Below, in pieces: positions 17,288 through 25,871 of a DNA stretch of 64,000 nt; position 1 is the first letter of the stretch, and every line of letters begins with the position of its first letter. The position numbers and the translations under genes are program-made. This DNA is from Streptomyces sp. MJM8645 (GTDB taxonomy: Bacteria; Actinomycetota; Actinomycetes; Streptomycetales; Streptomycetaceae): NCBI RefSeq assembly GCF_001625365.1, contig NZ_LJJF01000002.1, positions 496,001-560,000 of the forward strand. Reading direction: 5' to 3'. Below the pieces are notes generated by a model, which was not told where the DNA came from, ran no database searches, and was given only the letters and a program-made list of their open reading frames with translations.

Positions 17288-18184
17288 TCATCGCGTGGAC
17301 AGGAAGCGCCGGAGCGGCCCGGTCAGGGACTCGCCGGCGTCCTCCAGGACGAAGTGGCCCGCGTCGGCGAAGGCGTGCACCTCGGCGTGCGGGAGCCTGC
17401 GCCGCCACTCCCGCAGGACGAGCGGTGTGAACACCGGGTCGCGCAGGCCCCAGCCGATGAACGCCGGCAGCCCGGCGAGGTCGGCGCTGTCGCCGCCGGG
17501 ATCGACCAGGGACCAGGCGGGGTCCGCGCCGCTGCGCGGGATCTGCCGCAGGAAGTCCCGCACCGCCCTGCGCTGCCACGCGCTGCGGTACGGCCGCAGG
17601 TAGGCGGAGCGGACTTCGGCGGGCAGCGGCCGGACCACCCCGGCCCGCAGCGCCGCCCGGGGGAAGACGTTCAGCAGGTGCGCCGCCTCACCGAGCGGCC
17701 GGACGTCGCGCAGCAGGGCCAGCGATCGCGGCAGCCGGTAGCCCTCGGGCCAGCGGAAACCCACGCTGTTCAGCACGACCAGCTTCGTGACCAACCCGGG
17801 GTGCCGCCTCGCCCAGGCCAGACCGATCGGCCCTCCCCAGTCGTGCACCGCCAGGGTCCAGCCCGCCGACGGCGCCCGGCGCTGCTCGATCAGGTGGGCC
17901 GCCAGCGCGTCGAGGTGCTCCAGCCGCTCCGCGAGCGGAATCGGACCGGTACCGGTCCTGCGCTGGGAGAACCCCATGCCCAGCTGGTCCGGCACGACAC
18001 AGCGGAAATCCCCGGCCAGCGCGGTGATCAGACGCCGCCACAGATATCCCCACGTCGGATTGCCGTGCAGCATGAGCACGACGTCGCCGGATCCGTGGTC
18101 GACGTAGTGCAATCCGGATTCCTCCTCTCGCCGCCAGTACTCCCTACCCGGAAAGCCGGGCAGGAGGGGTCGACTGGGCAGCAT
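17288..18184 (-). CDS. oleB: OleB-like alpha/beta-hydrolase (beta-lactone decarboxylase)
   Basis: This 298-residue alpha/beta-hydrolase belongs to the haloalkane-dehalogenase branch. It has the HGNPTWGYLWR oxyanion segment, the nucleophile Asp115 in HDWGG, and His277 in GHFVLED. OleB opens and decarboxylates the beta-lactone from OleC to give a cis-olefin. It is the first gene of the operon, with GGGGAG 6 bases before ATG 18184. Many actinobacteria fuse OleB to OleC; here they are separate with oleA between them. If OleB is slow or inactive the end product could be the beta-lactone itself. Confidence 0.85.
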   Translation of the reverse strand: MLPSRPLLPGFPGREYWRREEESGLHYVDHGSGDVVLMLHGNPTWGYLWRRLITALAGDFRCVVPDQLGMGFSQRRTGTGPIPLAERLEHLDALAAHLIEQRRAPSAGWTLAVHDWGGPIGLAWARRHPGLVTKLVVLNSVGFRWPEGYRLPRSLALLRDVRPLGEAAHLLNVFPRAALRAGVVRPLPAEVRSAYLRPYRSAWQRRAVRDFLRQIPRSGADPAWSLVDPGGDSADLAGLPAFIGWGLRDPVFTPLVLREWRRRLPHAEVHAFADAGHFVLEDAGESLTGPLRRFLSTR

Positions 18185-18492
18185 GGGGTTCTCCCCTTGT
18201 CCGTCGGGCGGCCCGACGGGCCAGCGCTGAAAAGGTCTGCCGCAGAACGTAACCCGACGCCGGGGGAAGACCCGGCAAGCACGCGCCGGTATCCCCCGAC
18301 TGCCCGATAGTAAAGATTGTTCACGATCTTCAGTAGCAAAAAGACAACGCTCAGAGGAGTTCGATCGCTGCACTGCGACAGTCGGATCAATATCGCACCG
18401 TAAAGGCGAATCCAGCCCTGCTCGGATCGCACGGAGCCCCACTGGTGGTGATTCTGACAGCAGTAGTTCGCACCTAAACAAAGGAGGACATT
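18185..18492. promoter_or_regulatory. Divergent promoter region of the ole operon and a secreted-protein pair
   Basis: This 308-base spacer is visibly less GC-rich than its surroundings between about 18300 and 18380 and must hold the oleB promoter and that of the gene at 18493. An imperfect 16-bp dyad (12 of 16 positions symmetric) lies at 18314-18329. An ideal AAAGGAGG precedes ATG 18493. No known operator consensus was recognised. Confidence 0.5.
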
Positions 18493-19167
18493 ATGGGCGA
18501 TCAGCCCACTGCCCAGGGCGCACCGTCCGGACCGCGCACCAGGCGCCCCTCGGTCCGGCGCTGGCGGCTCGCCACCGTCCCACTCGCCCTGGTCGCCACG
18601 GCCGCCGGTGCCGGCCTACTCTTCCAGCAGGCCGCCCCCACCCCGGCCGCCGCCAGCGAGTCCGCCGGCCACCGCGACACGCTCCTGACCAAGCTCACCT
18701 GCTCCGGGCAGGCCGTCGGCAGCAGCAGCGCGCCGATCACGAACACCCCCGCAACCGTGTCCCTCTCCTGGGTCGGCACGTTCGACGAGTGCTTCGCCGA
18801 GAACGGCGGGCCCACGGACGTCCTGTCGGCGACGTTGACCTTCGCCGGCACCGGCACGCTCTCGTGTTCCTCCCCCAGTACGTTCAGCGGCACCGAGACC
18901 ATCACCTGGTACAGCGGACTGAACCAGACCGGCAGCGTCGTCGGAACCTCCACCGTGACCACCAACGGCGCACAGGACGTCGAAGGCGACCCCGCGCGCG
19001 GGGACATCCTCAACTCGAGCGACGGCACGGTGTCCCTCGGCAGCAAGGTCCTACCGCTCGCCGGCGTCCTCGCCACCTTCGAGCCCACCAGCGACATCAG
19101 CCACTGCTCCAACGGCCTGAGCAGCCTCACCGCGAAGCACGACGCCCAGTTCTCCAGCCTCCTCTGA
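18493..19167 (+). CDS. Secreted four-cysteine family protein
   Basis: This is a 224-residue protein with an Arg-rich start, one hydrophobic segment (about residues 28-50) that is a signal peptide or anchor, then a mature domain with family cysteines (LTCSG, DECFA, LSCSS, SHCSN). The blocks GTGTLSC, ETITWYSG, VEGDP and GSKVLP are shared with the next gene. AAAGGAGG lies just before the ATG. It forms a tandem pair with 19205-19894 and is divergent from the ole operon. No enzyme motif is visible; a structural or binding role at the surface is likely. Confidence 0.78.
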   Translation: MGDQPTAQGAPSGPRTRRPSVRRWRLATVPLALVATAAGAGLLFQQAAPTPAAASESAGHRDTLLTKLTCSGQAVGSSSAPITNTPATVSLSWVGTFDECFAENGGPTDVLSATLTFAGTGTLSCSSPSTFSGTETITWYSGLNQTGSVVGTSTVTTNGAQDVEGDPARGDILNSSDGTVSLGSKVLPLAGVLATFEPTSDISHCSNGLSSLTAKHDAQFSSLL

Positions 19168-19204
19168 CCCCCTCAGCCGCCCGACTTCACAGAACAGGAA
19201 CACC

Positions 19205-19894
19205 ATGCCTTCGCACTCCTGGGACTCCGACCCCGTGCCGACGCGGGAAGCAGCGTCGTCCAGGCCCCACCGGTGGCGCCTGGCCGCCGTCCCGCTCGCC
19301 CTGGCCGCGGTGGCCGCCACCTCGGCCGTGCTCCTCCAGCATCCCGCCCCCGCCTCGGCCGCCGACACGCCGGTCGTGACCGACGGGGCCAACGGGGTCG
19401 CCGAAACCCGGGCCAACCCCCTGCTCCGGCTCATGTGCTCCGCGGAGGGTACGGTCAACAGCACCCAGCCGATCACGGACACCCCCGCTGCGGTCGACCT
19501 GTCCATGAACAACGGCGCCATCGACAAGTGCCTGACGAAGAACGGCGGCCCCGCCCTGTCCGCCGGATCGGTCTCCGTCACCGGGTCGGCGACCCTCTCC
19601 TGCAAGCAGGTCGGCCAGCTCACCGGCACCATCGTCGTCGACTGGGTCGACGCGAACGGCAACCCGGCCGGCACCTCCACCATCAACACCTCGGGCATGC
19701 AACGCGTCGAGGGCGACCCCTCGAAGAACCAGATCGCCAACAGCCTGAATGGCACGGTGACCCTCGGCAGCACCGTCCTGCCCGGCGCCACCGTCACCGG
19801 CACCCTCTACCCCGGGGCCGACATCACGGACTGCGACAGCGGGACCATCAGCAGCCTCCCGGAAAGTCGAATGGTCATGCGCTTCAACCTCTGA
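19205..19894 (+). CDS. Secreted four-cysteine family protein (tandem paralogue)
   Basis: The 229-residue protein is a tandem duplicate of the gene 37 bases upstream: the same Arg-rich start and hydrophobic segment (RWRLAAVPLALAAVAATSAV), the same cysteines (LMCSA, DKCLT, LSCKQ, TDCDS), the same VDWVDANGN and RVEGDPSKN blocks. Divergence between the copies is substantial, so the duplication is old. A hairpin follows the stop (19911-19942). Function unknown. Confidence 0.78.
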   Translation: MPSHSWDSDPVPTREAASSRPHRWRLAAVPLALAAVAATSAVLLQHPAPASAADTPVVTDGANGVAETRANPLLRLMCSAEGTVNSTQPITDTPAAVDLSMNNGAIDKCLTKNGGPALSAGSVSVTGSATLSCKQVGQLTGTIVVDWVDANGNPAGTSTINTSGMQRVEGDPSKNQIANSLNGTVTLGSTVLPGATVTGTLYPGADITDCDSGTISSLPESRMVMRFNL

Positions 19895-19910
19895 GGCTCC
19901 CTCGACACCC

Positions 19911-19942
19911 GGCCGGGGCGCGGCACCTGCCGCGTCCCGGCC
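19911..19942. terminator. Hairpin terminator after the secreted pair
   Basis: Fifteen-nt arms (19911-19925 and 19928-19942) pair with one mismatch; the loop is very tight, so the top of the stem will open. It lies 17 bases after the stop at 19894 and before the convergent gene ending at 20003. Confidence 0.6.
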
Positions 19943-20002
19943 TCGGACGATCCGGGCCAGAGGCCTCGCCCCACCCTGGTCTCCGGTGGGAGCGGCCCCG
20001 CG

Positions 20003-21019
20003 TCAGCTCGGAGAACCGGACCAGATGACGTCCTTGCGCAGCCGCCCGAGACCGTAGTCGAACTGGGCGGAGAACCGGTCGGCCGCGCTGCCCGGCAGGG
20101 CGTACGCCGTCAGACCGGTGGCCTCCTCGCCCGGGGCCAGCGAGCCCTTGAGGATCTTCATCCGTCCGCTTCCGTCGATCAGCGTGAAGACGAGGTTGCC
20201 CTTGGCGTCCCTGATGGTGGGCAGCCCCGACCCGTCGAGCGAGGCCTCCTCCGACCCGGTGTTGACGACGGTGATCCGCACCTGGATGATCTTGGCGTTC
20301 TTGGGGGTGTCCGACACGCTGTCGCTCGGAACGTACGGCGTCGGCGCGGCCATCGTGACCTTCAGCCCGTCCCCGTACGTGTAGGACTGGCCGAACGACA
20401 GACGCCGGGCCCGCTCGTCCGCGGCCACCGTCTCCTGCTCGGCCTCGACCCTCTTCCGCTCGGCCTCGATCCGCTCCCGCTCCTTCGCCACCCGCTCGTT
20501 GGCGGCCCGGGTCGCGGCATCGGCACGGGCGCGCGCGGCGTTCTCATCCGCCCGCCGCTCCTCGTTGGCCGCCTGCACCCGCGTCACGACGAACACCCCG
20601 GCGCCGACCGAGACCAGCAGGCCGGTGATGCCCAGGATCACGCCCGCGAGCGCCATCGCCCGGTTGGTCGCCAGGCCCTTGCGGACGTAGCCCAGCCCGA
20701 TGGCGCCGAAGACCACGGCGAGCAGGGCCGGCAGCCAGGACAGCCAGAAGAAGATGACGGCCAGGCTGAGGACGCCACCGACGATCCCGAGCACCATGGC
20801 CGCGGTGCCCAGGCCGTTGCGGGGCTGCGGCGCCGGCATCGGGTACGCGTACGGCGGCCAGTACGGGACGTTCGGAACCACGACAGGGGGCGCGGCAGCG
20901 GTGGCGGCGGGCGCCGTGGCCTCGCCCTGACCCTCACCCGGGCTCGGTGCCGCCCATGCGTTGGTGTCGGCCGGCTCCTCGGCGGACTGCGGGCTGTCGG
21001 GCGGGGCAGGAACGGTCAT
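20003..21019 (-). CDS. Membrane protein with DUF4190-like helices and DUF4352-like extracellular domain
   Basis: The 338-residue protein starts with a Pro/Ala-rich cytoplasmic part (about 1-70), has two or three hydrophobic helices of the DUF4190 type (about 75-155), a charged coiled-coil stretch rich in Glu/Arg/Lys/Ala (about 160-215), and a C-terminal beta domain with the IQVRITVVNTG pattern of DUF4352. Such proteins are thought to be surface-exposed with an immunoglobulin-like outer domain. GAAGGA precedes ATG 21019; longer upstream starts lack support. It is a single-gene unit. Function unknown. Confidence 0.75.
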   Translation of the reverse strand: MTVPAPPDSPQSAEEPADTNAWAAPSPGEGQGEATAPAATAAAPPVVVPNVPYWPPYAYPMPAPQPRNGLGTAAMVLGIVGGVLSLAVIFFWLSWLPALLAVVFGAIGLGYVRKGLATNRAMALAGVILGITGLLVSVGAGVFVVTRVQAANEERRADENAARARADAATRAANERVAKERERIEAERKRVEAEQETVAADERARRLSFGQSYTYGDGLKVTMAAPTPYVPSDSVSDTPKNAKIIQVRITVVNTGSEEASLDGSGLPTIRDAKGNLVFTLIDGSGRMKILKGSLAPGEEATGLTAYALPGSAADRFSAQFDYGLGRLRKDVIWSGSPS

Positions 21020-21279
21020 GCAAAATCCTTCAAGCACTTGAGATGATGAGCGGCTGTTCAGCCTCGACGCCAAAGGATCTCCTGATCCCCCGACGACAGC
21101 GACCCGATTTCCGCGAAGCGACCACCACCCCAGGCCGAACCCGCACGTCGACCCCCTGGGACGGGACACCGACGGGGTCGGCGGGTGATCAACATACAGG
21201 TGCCCGGTGACAGCTCCGACGTCGCGGTCCAAGCTCAAGCGAGCAACTGTTCAAGCCACCTGAAAGGGGAACACCCGCC

Positions 21280-22011
21280 ATGGCCATCAGGACCGCACTC
21301 GTCACCGGAACCAGCCGCCCGGCCGGACTCGGCTTCGCCGTCGCCCGCGAACTCGCCGAACAGGGCTACCACGTCGTCCTCACCGCCCGCGACCACTCCA
21401 CGGCAGAGCCGCTGGCCGACCGACTGCGCCGGGACGGGCACGCGGCCACCGCCCTGCGCCTGGACCTGTCCGACCACTCCAGCATCCACGAAGCGGCCGA
21501 CCACCTCACCCAGGCCTTCGGCCACCTCGACGTCCTGGTCAACAACGCCAGCGCCATGCCCGACTTCCAGGTCCTGTCCGCGATGGAAGCCGACATGGAT
21601 GCGGTGCGCACCGCACTGGAAGTCACCGTGATCGGCCCGTGGGCCCTGACCCAGGCGATGCTGCCTCTGCTGACCGCCGCGCCCGCAGCCCGGATCGTGA
21701 ACGTCTCAAGCCTGTCCGCCCAGCAGATCGCGACCGGCCTCGACCTCGGCGCGTCGCTGCGCGCCCCGGCCTACTCGATGGCCAAGTACATGCTCAACGC
21801 CCTGACCACGGTGCTCGCCCGGGACCTGGCGCACACCCCGATCCTCGTCAACGCCGTCGACCCCGGCAACACCGCCACCCACCCCGAACGCGGCGACGAC
21901 GCAACCGACCGCCCGGCCGCCGAAAGCGCCCGCGACATCGTCCGAGCCGCCACCCTCGGCGCCGACGGGCCCACCGGACAGCTGTTCAGCGACGGAAAGC
22001 TCGTTGCCTGA
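21280..22011 (+). CDS. Short-chain dehydrogenase/reductase
   Basis: This 243-residue classical SDR has TGTSRPAGLGFA (variant of TGxxxGxG), the NNAS motif (about residue 88), a catalytic serine in IVNVSS and the YSMAK Tyr-Lys pair. AAAGGGGA lies before the ATG. The VDPGNTATHP segment after the active site resembles carbonyl reductase-like SDRs. It stands alone between a membrane protein and a flavin monooxygenase. Substrate unknown. Confidence 0.87.
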   Translation: MAIRTALVTGTSRPAGLGFAVARELAEQGYHVVLTARDHSTAEPLADRLRRDGHAATALRLDLSDHSSIHEAADHLTQAFGHLDVLVNNASAMPDFQVLSAMEADMDAVRTALEVTVIGPWALTQAMLPLLTAAPAARIVNVSSLSAQQIATGLDLGASLRAPAYSMAKYMLNALTTVLARDLAHTPILVNAVDPGNTATHPERGDDATDRPAAESARDIVRAATLGADGPTGQLFSDGKLVA

Positions 22012-22268
22012 CGCCACGTTCAAGCCGCGCCCACGGTGGTCTCCCCGCAGTGGCCTCTCCGCGCCGGGCGACAACGTGCACCCAATCCCCGGCCTCAGTC
22101 GCTTCAGTCCCTGCCACCGCCCTGACCTGCGTAAATACGCAGCGACCGAAGGGACCGGACAGACCGTGGAAGCCGACAGTCGCTCGGCCCGCCCTGGACG
22201 ACTCCAGCCGCGAGTGCCCGAACACCAGGCCCCTGAGCCAAGACAGTCAGAGCCCGAGTGGAGTCGGT

Positions 22269-23405
22269 TCAGGGGGCCGTCGAGGGAACGAGGTGGTCGA
22301 GTCCCTGCGCGCTGCCCGTCGCGGCCTCGATCGAGCGCGGCAGCATGATGCTCTCGTAGGCGCGGACGGCGTCGTCGACGCCGGGTTCGGTGGCGAGGGC
22401 GTGGGCGAGGTCGGAGCCGTCGAGCATGGCGAGATTGGCGCCCAGTCCGACCGGGGGCATCAGGTGCGCGGCATCGCCGAGCAGCGTGACGCCGGGAACG
22501 CGCTGCCAGGTGTGCGGGGCGGGCAGGACGAACAGGGGCCGGCTGACGAACCCGCTGTCGCTGTTGCGCAGGACGTAGCGCAGGCTCTCGTCCCAGCCGT
22601 CGAACGTCCTCAGCAGGTGCGTCCGCACGGCCCGTTGGTCGCCGAGGTCGATACCGGCGGCCGTGTGCCAGTCCTCCGGCACGCGCAGCGCGATGTAGAC
22701 GCGGATGTGGCCGTTGCTGTTGCGCTGGGCGACCAGGGACCTGCCGGCGCCCTTCACCAGCATCGAACCGTTGCCGACCAGCCGCGCCAGGTCGGGGTGG
22801 CGGGTGTCGCAGTGGTCGAATCCGGTCTCGACGAAGGTGACACCGGTGTAGCCGGGTACGGCGGGCGACAGGGCCGGGCGGACGCGCGACCAGGCGCCGT
22901 CGGCACCGACCACCAGGTCGAAGTCCTCGACGGTGCCGTCACCGAAGCGCAGCCGGCAGGTGCCGTCCGTCAGCGGGGTGACCCCGCTGACGGCGCGGTC
23001 CCATCGCACCGTGCCCTCGGCGATCGAGTCCAGGAGCAGGCCGCGCAGTTGGCCGCGGTCGATCTCCGGCCGGCCACCGTCGGCGGAAGGCCCCTGCTGC
23101 GCCACGAGCGCGGCGGTGGCGAAGTCGAGCACGCGCCATGCGTCTCCTTCGGGGCGGGCGAGGGCGTGGAACCGGTCGAGGAGCCCCGCCGCGCGCAGGG
23201 CGGCCTGGCCGGTGTCGGCGTGCAGGTCGAGGGTGCCGCCCTGCGGGCGGGCGTCGGCGGATGCCTCGCGCTCGAAGACGGTGACGGAGCGGCCGTGCTG
23301 CTGCAGGACCCGGGCGCAGGTGAGGCCGCCGAGGCCGGCGCCGACGATCGCGATGCGGGGATCGCGGGGACGGCGGAGACGGCGGGGATCGCGGGCAGAG
23401 TTCAT
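22269..23405 (-). CDS. FAD-dependent monooxygenase (TetX/PHBH family)
   Basis: The 378-residue flavoprotein has the GAGLGGL dinucleotide-binding motif at about residue 22, a VVGADGAWS (DG) motif mid-protein, and LLGDAAHLMPPVGLGAN (GD motif) near residue 280. This matches aromatic-ring or tetracycline-type hydroxylases that use NAD(P)H, FAD and O2. ATG 23405 with a GAGGGG upstream gives a normal N-terminus. It is divergent from a TetR repressor over 126 bases with a dyad in between, so it is probably induced by the repressor's ligand, perhaps a xenobiotic or antibiotic. Confidence 0.87.
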   Translation of the reverse strand: MNSARDPRRLRRPRDPRIAIVGAGLGGLTCARVLQQHGRSVTVFEREASADARPQGGTLDLHADTGQAALRAAGLLDRFHALARPEGDAWRVLDFATAALVAQQGPSADGGRPEIDRGQLRGLLLDSIAEGTVRWDRAVSGVTPLTDGTCRLRFGDGTVEDFDLVVGADGAWSRVRPALSPAVPGYTGVTFVETGFDHCDTRHPDLARLVGNGSMLVKGAGRSLVAQRNSNGHIRVYIALRVPEDWHTAAGIDLGDQRAVRTHLLRTFDGWDESLRYVLRNSDSGFVSRPLFVLPAPHTWQRVPGVTLLGDAAHLMPPVGLGANLAMLDGSDLAHALATEPGVDDAVRAYESIMLPRSIEAATGSAQGLDHLVPSTAP

Positions 23406-23469
23406 GGGAGTACCCCTCGGGGAGGTGGGTGGGCCACTGGGAGGCCTGACATCACCAAGAAAGCACACT

Positions 23470-23482
23470 CGCTAAATAAGCG
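23470..23482. promoter_or_regulatory. Candidate TetR operator
   Basis: A perfect dyad, CGCT-AAATA-AGCG, lies between the divergent monooxygenase and TetR genes. It is AT-rich compared with its surroundings and well placed to cover either promoter. Assignment to the neighbouring TetR protein is inferred from position. Confidence 0.5.
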
Positions 23483-23531
23483 CAACGACTAAACTTTTGC
23501 AGCGGATGCACTTCGCCGATATGGTGGGCAC

Positions 23532-24125
23532 GTGACCGAACCGACCGGGCGCCGCGAGCGCAAGAAGGCCCAGACCCGCCAGTCCCTGGCCGACGCCGCA
23601 CTCGACCTCTTCCTCGAACACGGCTACGACCAGGTCGGCGTCAAGGACGTCGCCGAGGCCGCCGACGTCTCGGTGACCACCCTGTTCAAGCACTTCTCCG
23701 GCAAGGAAGCCCTGGTCTTCGACCAGGAGGACGACATCGAAGCAGCACTCGTCGCCGCCGTCCACGAACGCACCCCCGGCACGTCGATCCCGCAGGCGCT
23801 GCGCGAGCACCTCCTGCTGGCGCAGACCCAGTTCGCCGTCCACACCGCGGACCCGCGGTTCGCCGACTTCACGCGCATGGTGCAGGAGACCCCCGCGCTG
23901 CGCGACTACGCCCACCGCATGTGGACGCGCCACGAAACCGCCCTGGCACGAGCCATCGCCGAGGCCGTCGCCGCCCCCGAGGACGACGTCGGCTGCGCCG
24001 CCCTCGCCCGTTTCGCCCTTGAGGCCCGCGGCCTCATCCTGCGCCACCCTGAACCGCGCCGAGCCGCCGACGAGGCCTTCGCCTTGCTCGAACACGGCTG
24101 GGCAGCCTCCCACCCGGGCACCTGA
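23532..24125 (+). CDS. TetR-family transcriptional regulator
   Basis: The 197-residue protein has the N-terminal TetR HTH (about residues 14-60, with VKDVAEAADVSVTTLFKHF) and a helical ligand domain. GTG 23532 is the start. It is divergent from the flavin monooxygenase gene, the usual layout for a local repressor. The C-terminal half is of the MftR/TetR_C_17-like helical type with no recognisable ligand signature. Confidence 0.88.
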   Translation: MTEPTGRRERKKAQTRQSLADAALDLFLEHGYDQVGVKDVAEAADVSVTTLFKHFSGKEALVFDQEDDIEAALVAAVHERTPGTSIPQALREHLLLAQTQFAVHTADPRFADFTRMVQETPALRDYAHRMWTRHETALARAIAEAVAAPEDDVGCAALARFALEARGLILRHPEPRRAADEAFALLEHGWAASHPGT

Positions 24126-24147
24126 CCCGGCCGCGCCGCCTCTCGCC

Positions 24148-25539
24148 CTATGCCGCGACGCCGAGTTCCTTGCCGGTCCGCCGGAGGAACTCGACGACCT
24201 GCGGCTCGCGGCGCCACGGGGTGAGCGCGGTGTTGAACTCGCGGACGTAGTCCTTGGCCCGGCTGGACTGGACGCGGGCGAGGATGTCGACGGCCTGGTG
24301 GCCGAGCGCGAGGCCCTGGTCCAGGTGCTTGCTCTGGAGGTGGGCGGTGCCGACGATGGCCAGCCGCATCCCGACCGAGCGGGTGAACACCCCGGGCGGC
24401 ATGGCGGCGGCCTGCGCGTTCCACGCGAGGGCGGCCTCGGGGTTCTTCAGGTCGCGGAAGATCTCGGCGGCGTCGGCCGAGAGCCGGGCGTGGTGGTAGA
24501 AGTCGATCCACGCCGGCTCCTCGGCGCCGTCGCGGGCCTGGTCGAGCAGGCTCTCGGAGGCGGCGAGCGCGGCGGAGGCGGCCCGGGCGTCGTCGTCCCG
24601 GGCGTGGGCCCGGGCCTCGATGAGCTTGGTGAACGCGAGCACCCTGGGGGCCGCCCGGCCCTTGGCCCGCTCGAAGGCGCCCTGGGCCATGTCGACGGCC
24701 TCGCCGGCGAATCCCCTCAGCAGGGTCTGCATCGCCATCGTGGTCAGGACATAGCAGCCGAGCTGGACGTCGCCGCCGGCCCGGGCCAGGCGGAGGGCCT
24801 GGATGAAGTGCCGTTGAGCGACGTCGTGTCGGCCGGCGTCGAAGGCCGTCCAGCCCGCCAGGCGGGACAACTCGGCCGTCGCGGAGAACAGTTGGCGGCC
24901 GACCTCGTCGTCGAAGGAGCCGTTCAGGAGCGGGGCGGCGCGTTCCCGGAGGCAGGCGGTGACGGAGTCGGCCTTCCAGTTCCCGCCGCCGTACCTGGAG
25001 TCCCAGCGCCGGGCGTCGTCGGCGGCGTCCCGCAGTTCGGCGAGGTCGGCGGCGCCGACCCGGCCGCGGCCGCGGTGGGCGGCGGTGTCGTCGGCGGGGG
25101 TGACCAGCCAGCGGGTGACCGGGGTGGTGAACGCGGAGACGGCGAAGCCCGCACCGGTGAGGAAGTCTCGGCGGTTCACGCTGCTCCAGAACGAAGTGGC
25201 CGTGCGCACGGCCTCGGCGGGGTCCCTCGGGAAATCCCACCCCATCGCGGCGTCCGGCGTCCCGGCATCGGCCATACCGATCTCGCCGAGTTCCACGGGC
25301 CGACCGAGCCGCTCGCCGATCGCCCGGGCCAGCAGCTTCGGCACGGGCCAGTCCGGCACCATGCCCCGCGCCGTCCAGTTCGCAACGGACGTGTGCGTAT
25401 AGGTCGTGGTCAGCCCGGCTTCGTGGGCGAGCTGGTTCACCCGGCGGGCCAGCGATTTGTGGCTGGCGCCCTCGCACTTGTCGATCATCCGGGCCAGCGC
25501 GTCGTTCGGCGGCTTGGTCCGGCGGGTGGTCGACGCCAC
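24148..25539 (-). CDS. HTH/TPR-type regulatory protein
   Basis: The 463-residue protein starts with a DNA-binding-like segment (HKSLARRVNQLAHEAG, about residues 21-36) and continues as a helical repeat protein. A stretch NRRDFLTGAGFAVSAFTTPVT near residue 110 looks like an internal twin-arginine signal, which is why relatives are often called Tat pathway signal proteins. GTG 25539 is chosen because GAGGGGG lies 4-5 bases upstream; the open frame continues to 25632. It shares the N-terminal layout with the gene at 1287-2666. Targets unknown. Confidence 0.75.
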   Translation of the reverse strand: MASTTRRTKPPNDALARMIDKCEGASHKSLARRVNQLAHEAGLTTTYTHTSVANWTARGMVPDWPVPKLLARAIGERLGRPVELGEIGMADAGTPDAAMGWDFPRDPAEAVRTATSFWSSVNRRDFLTGAGFAVSAFTTPVTRWLVTPADDTAAHRGRGRVGAADLAELRDAADDARRWDSRYGGGNWKADSVTACLRERAAPLLNGSFDDEVGRQLFSATAELSRLAGWTAFDAGRHDVAQRHFIQALRLARAGGDVQLGCYVLTTMAMQTLLRGFAGEAVDMAQGAFERAKGRAAPRVLAFTKLIEARAHARDDDARAASAALAASESLLDQARDGAEEPAWIDFYHHARLSADAAEIFRDLKNPEAALAWNAQAAAMPPGVFTRSVGMRLAIVGTAHLQSKHLDQGLALGHQAVDILARVQSSRAKDYVREFNTALTPWRREPQVVEFLRRTGKELGVAA

Positions 25540-25871
25540 GGCGCCCCCCTCGATCGGTCCCCGCACGGGCGCGGGGAGTCGTCCGCGACCGGCCACGAGA
25601 AGTCGCAGGCCCGGCACCTGAGGCCGGATCACCGAGGGTAGGACATTCGTTGCTCACGGTGAATCGGATGCGCGATTTGTGAGCCCCCTTGCGAGCCCTG
25701 CCCGCAGCGGCTGCCAGGCGGTTGCCTGGTGTTCCGGGCCTCCGCCGGGGCCTGGGAAGCCTCCTACCGGCAGGGCCACCACCGATTCACGCGCAAGGGT
25801 GACAACCAGATGTGCGGAATCGCAGGACCGGCCGGCGCGGACGCCGCCCGCCCCTTCGAAAGGACACGTTC
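25540..25871. other. Divergent intergenic region, no gene seen
   Basis: The 332 bases lie between the HTH/TPR regulator and the sugar dehydrogenase. No supported ORF, hairpin or repeat stands out. GAAAGGA at 25856-25864 is the ribosome binding site of the next gene. Confidence 0.4.

Noticed and set aside
9863..18184. Aromatic type II polyketide cluster
   Set aside because: There is a single KS with no chain length factor, no cyclase or aromatase, and the neighbours are Ole-type enzymes.
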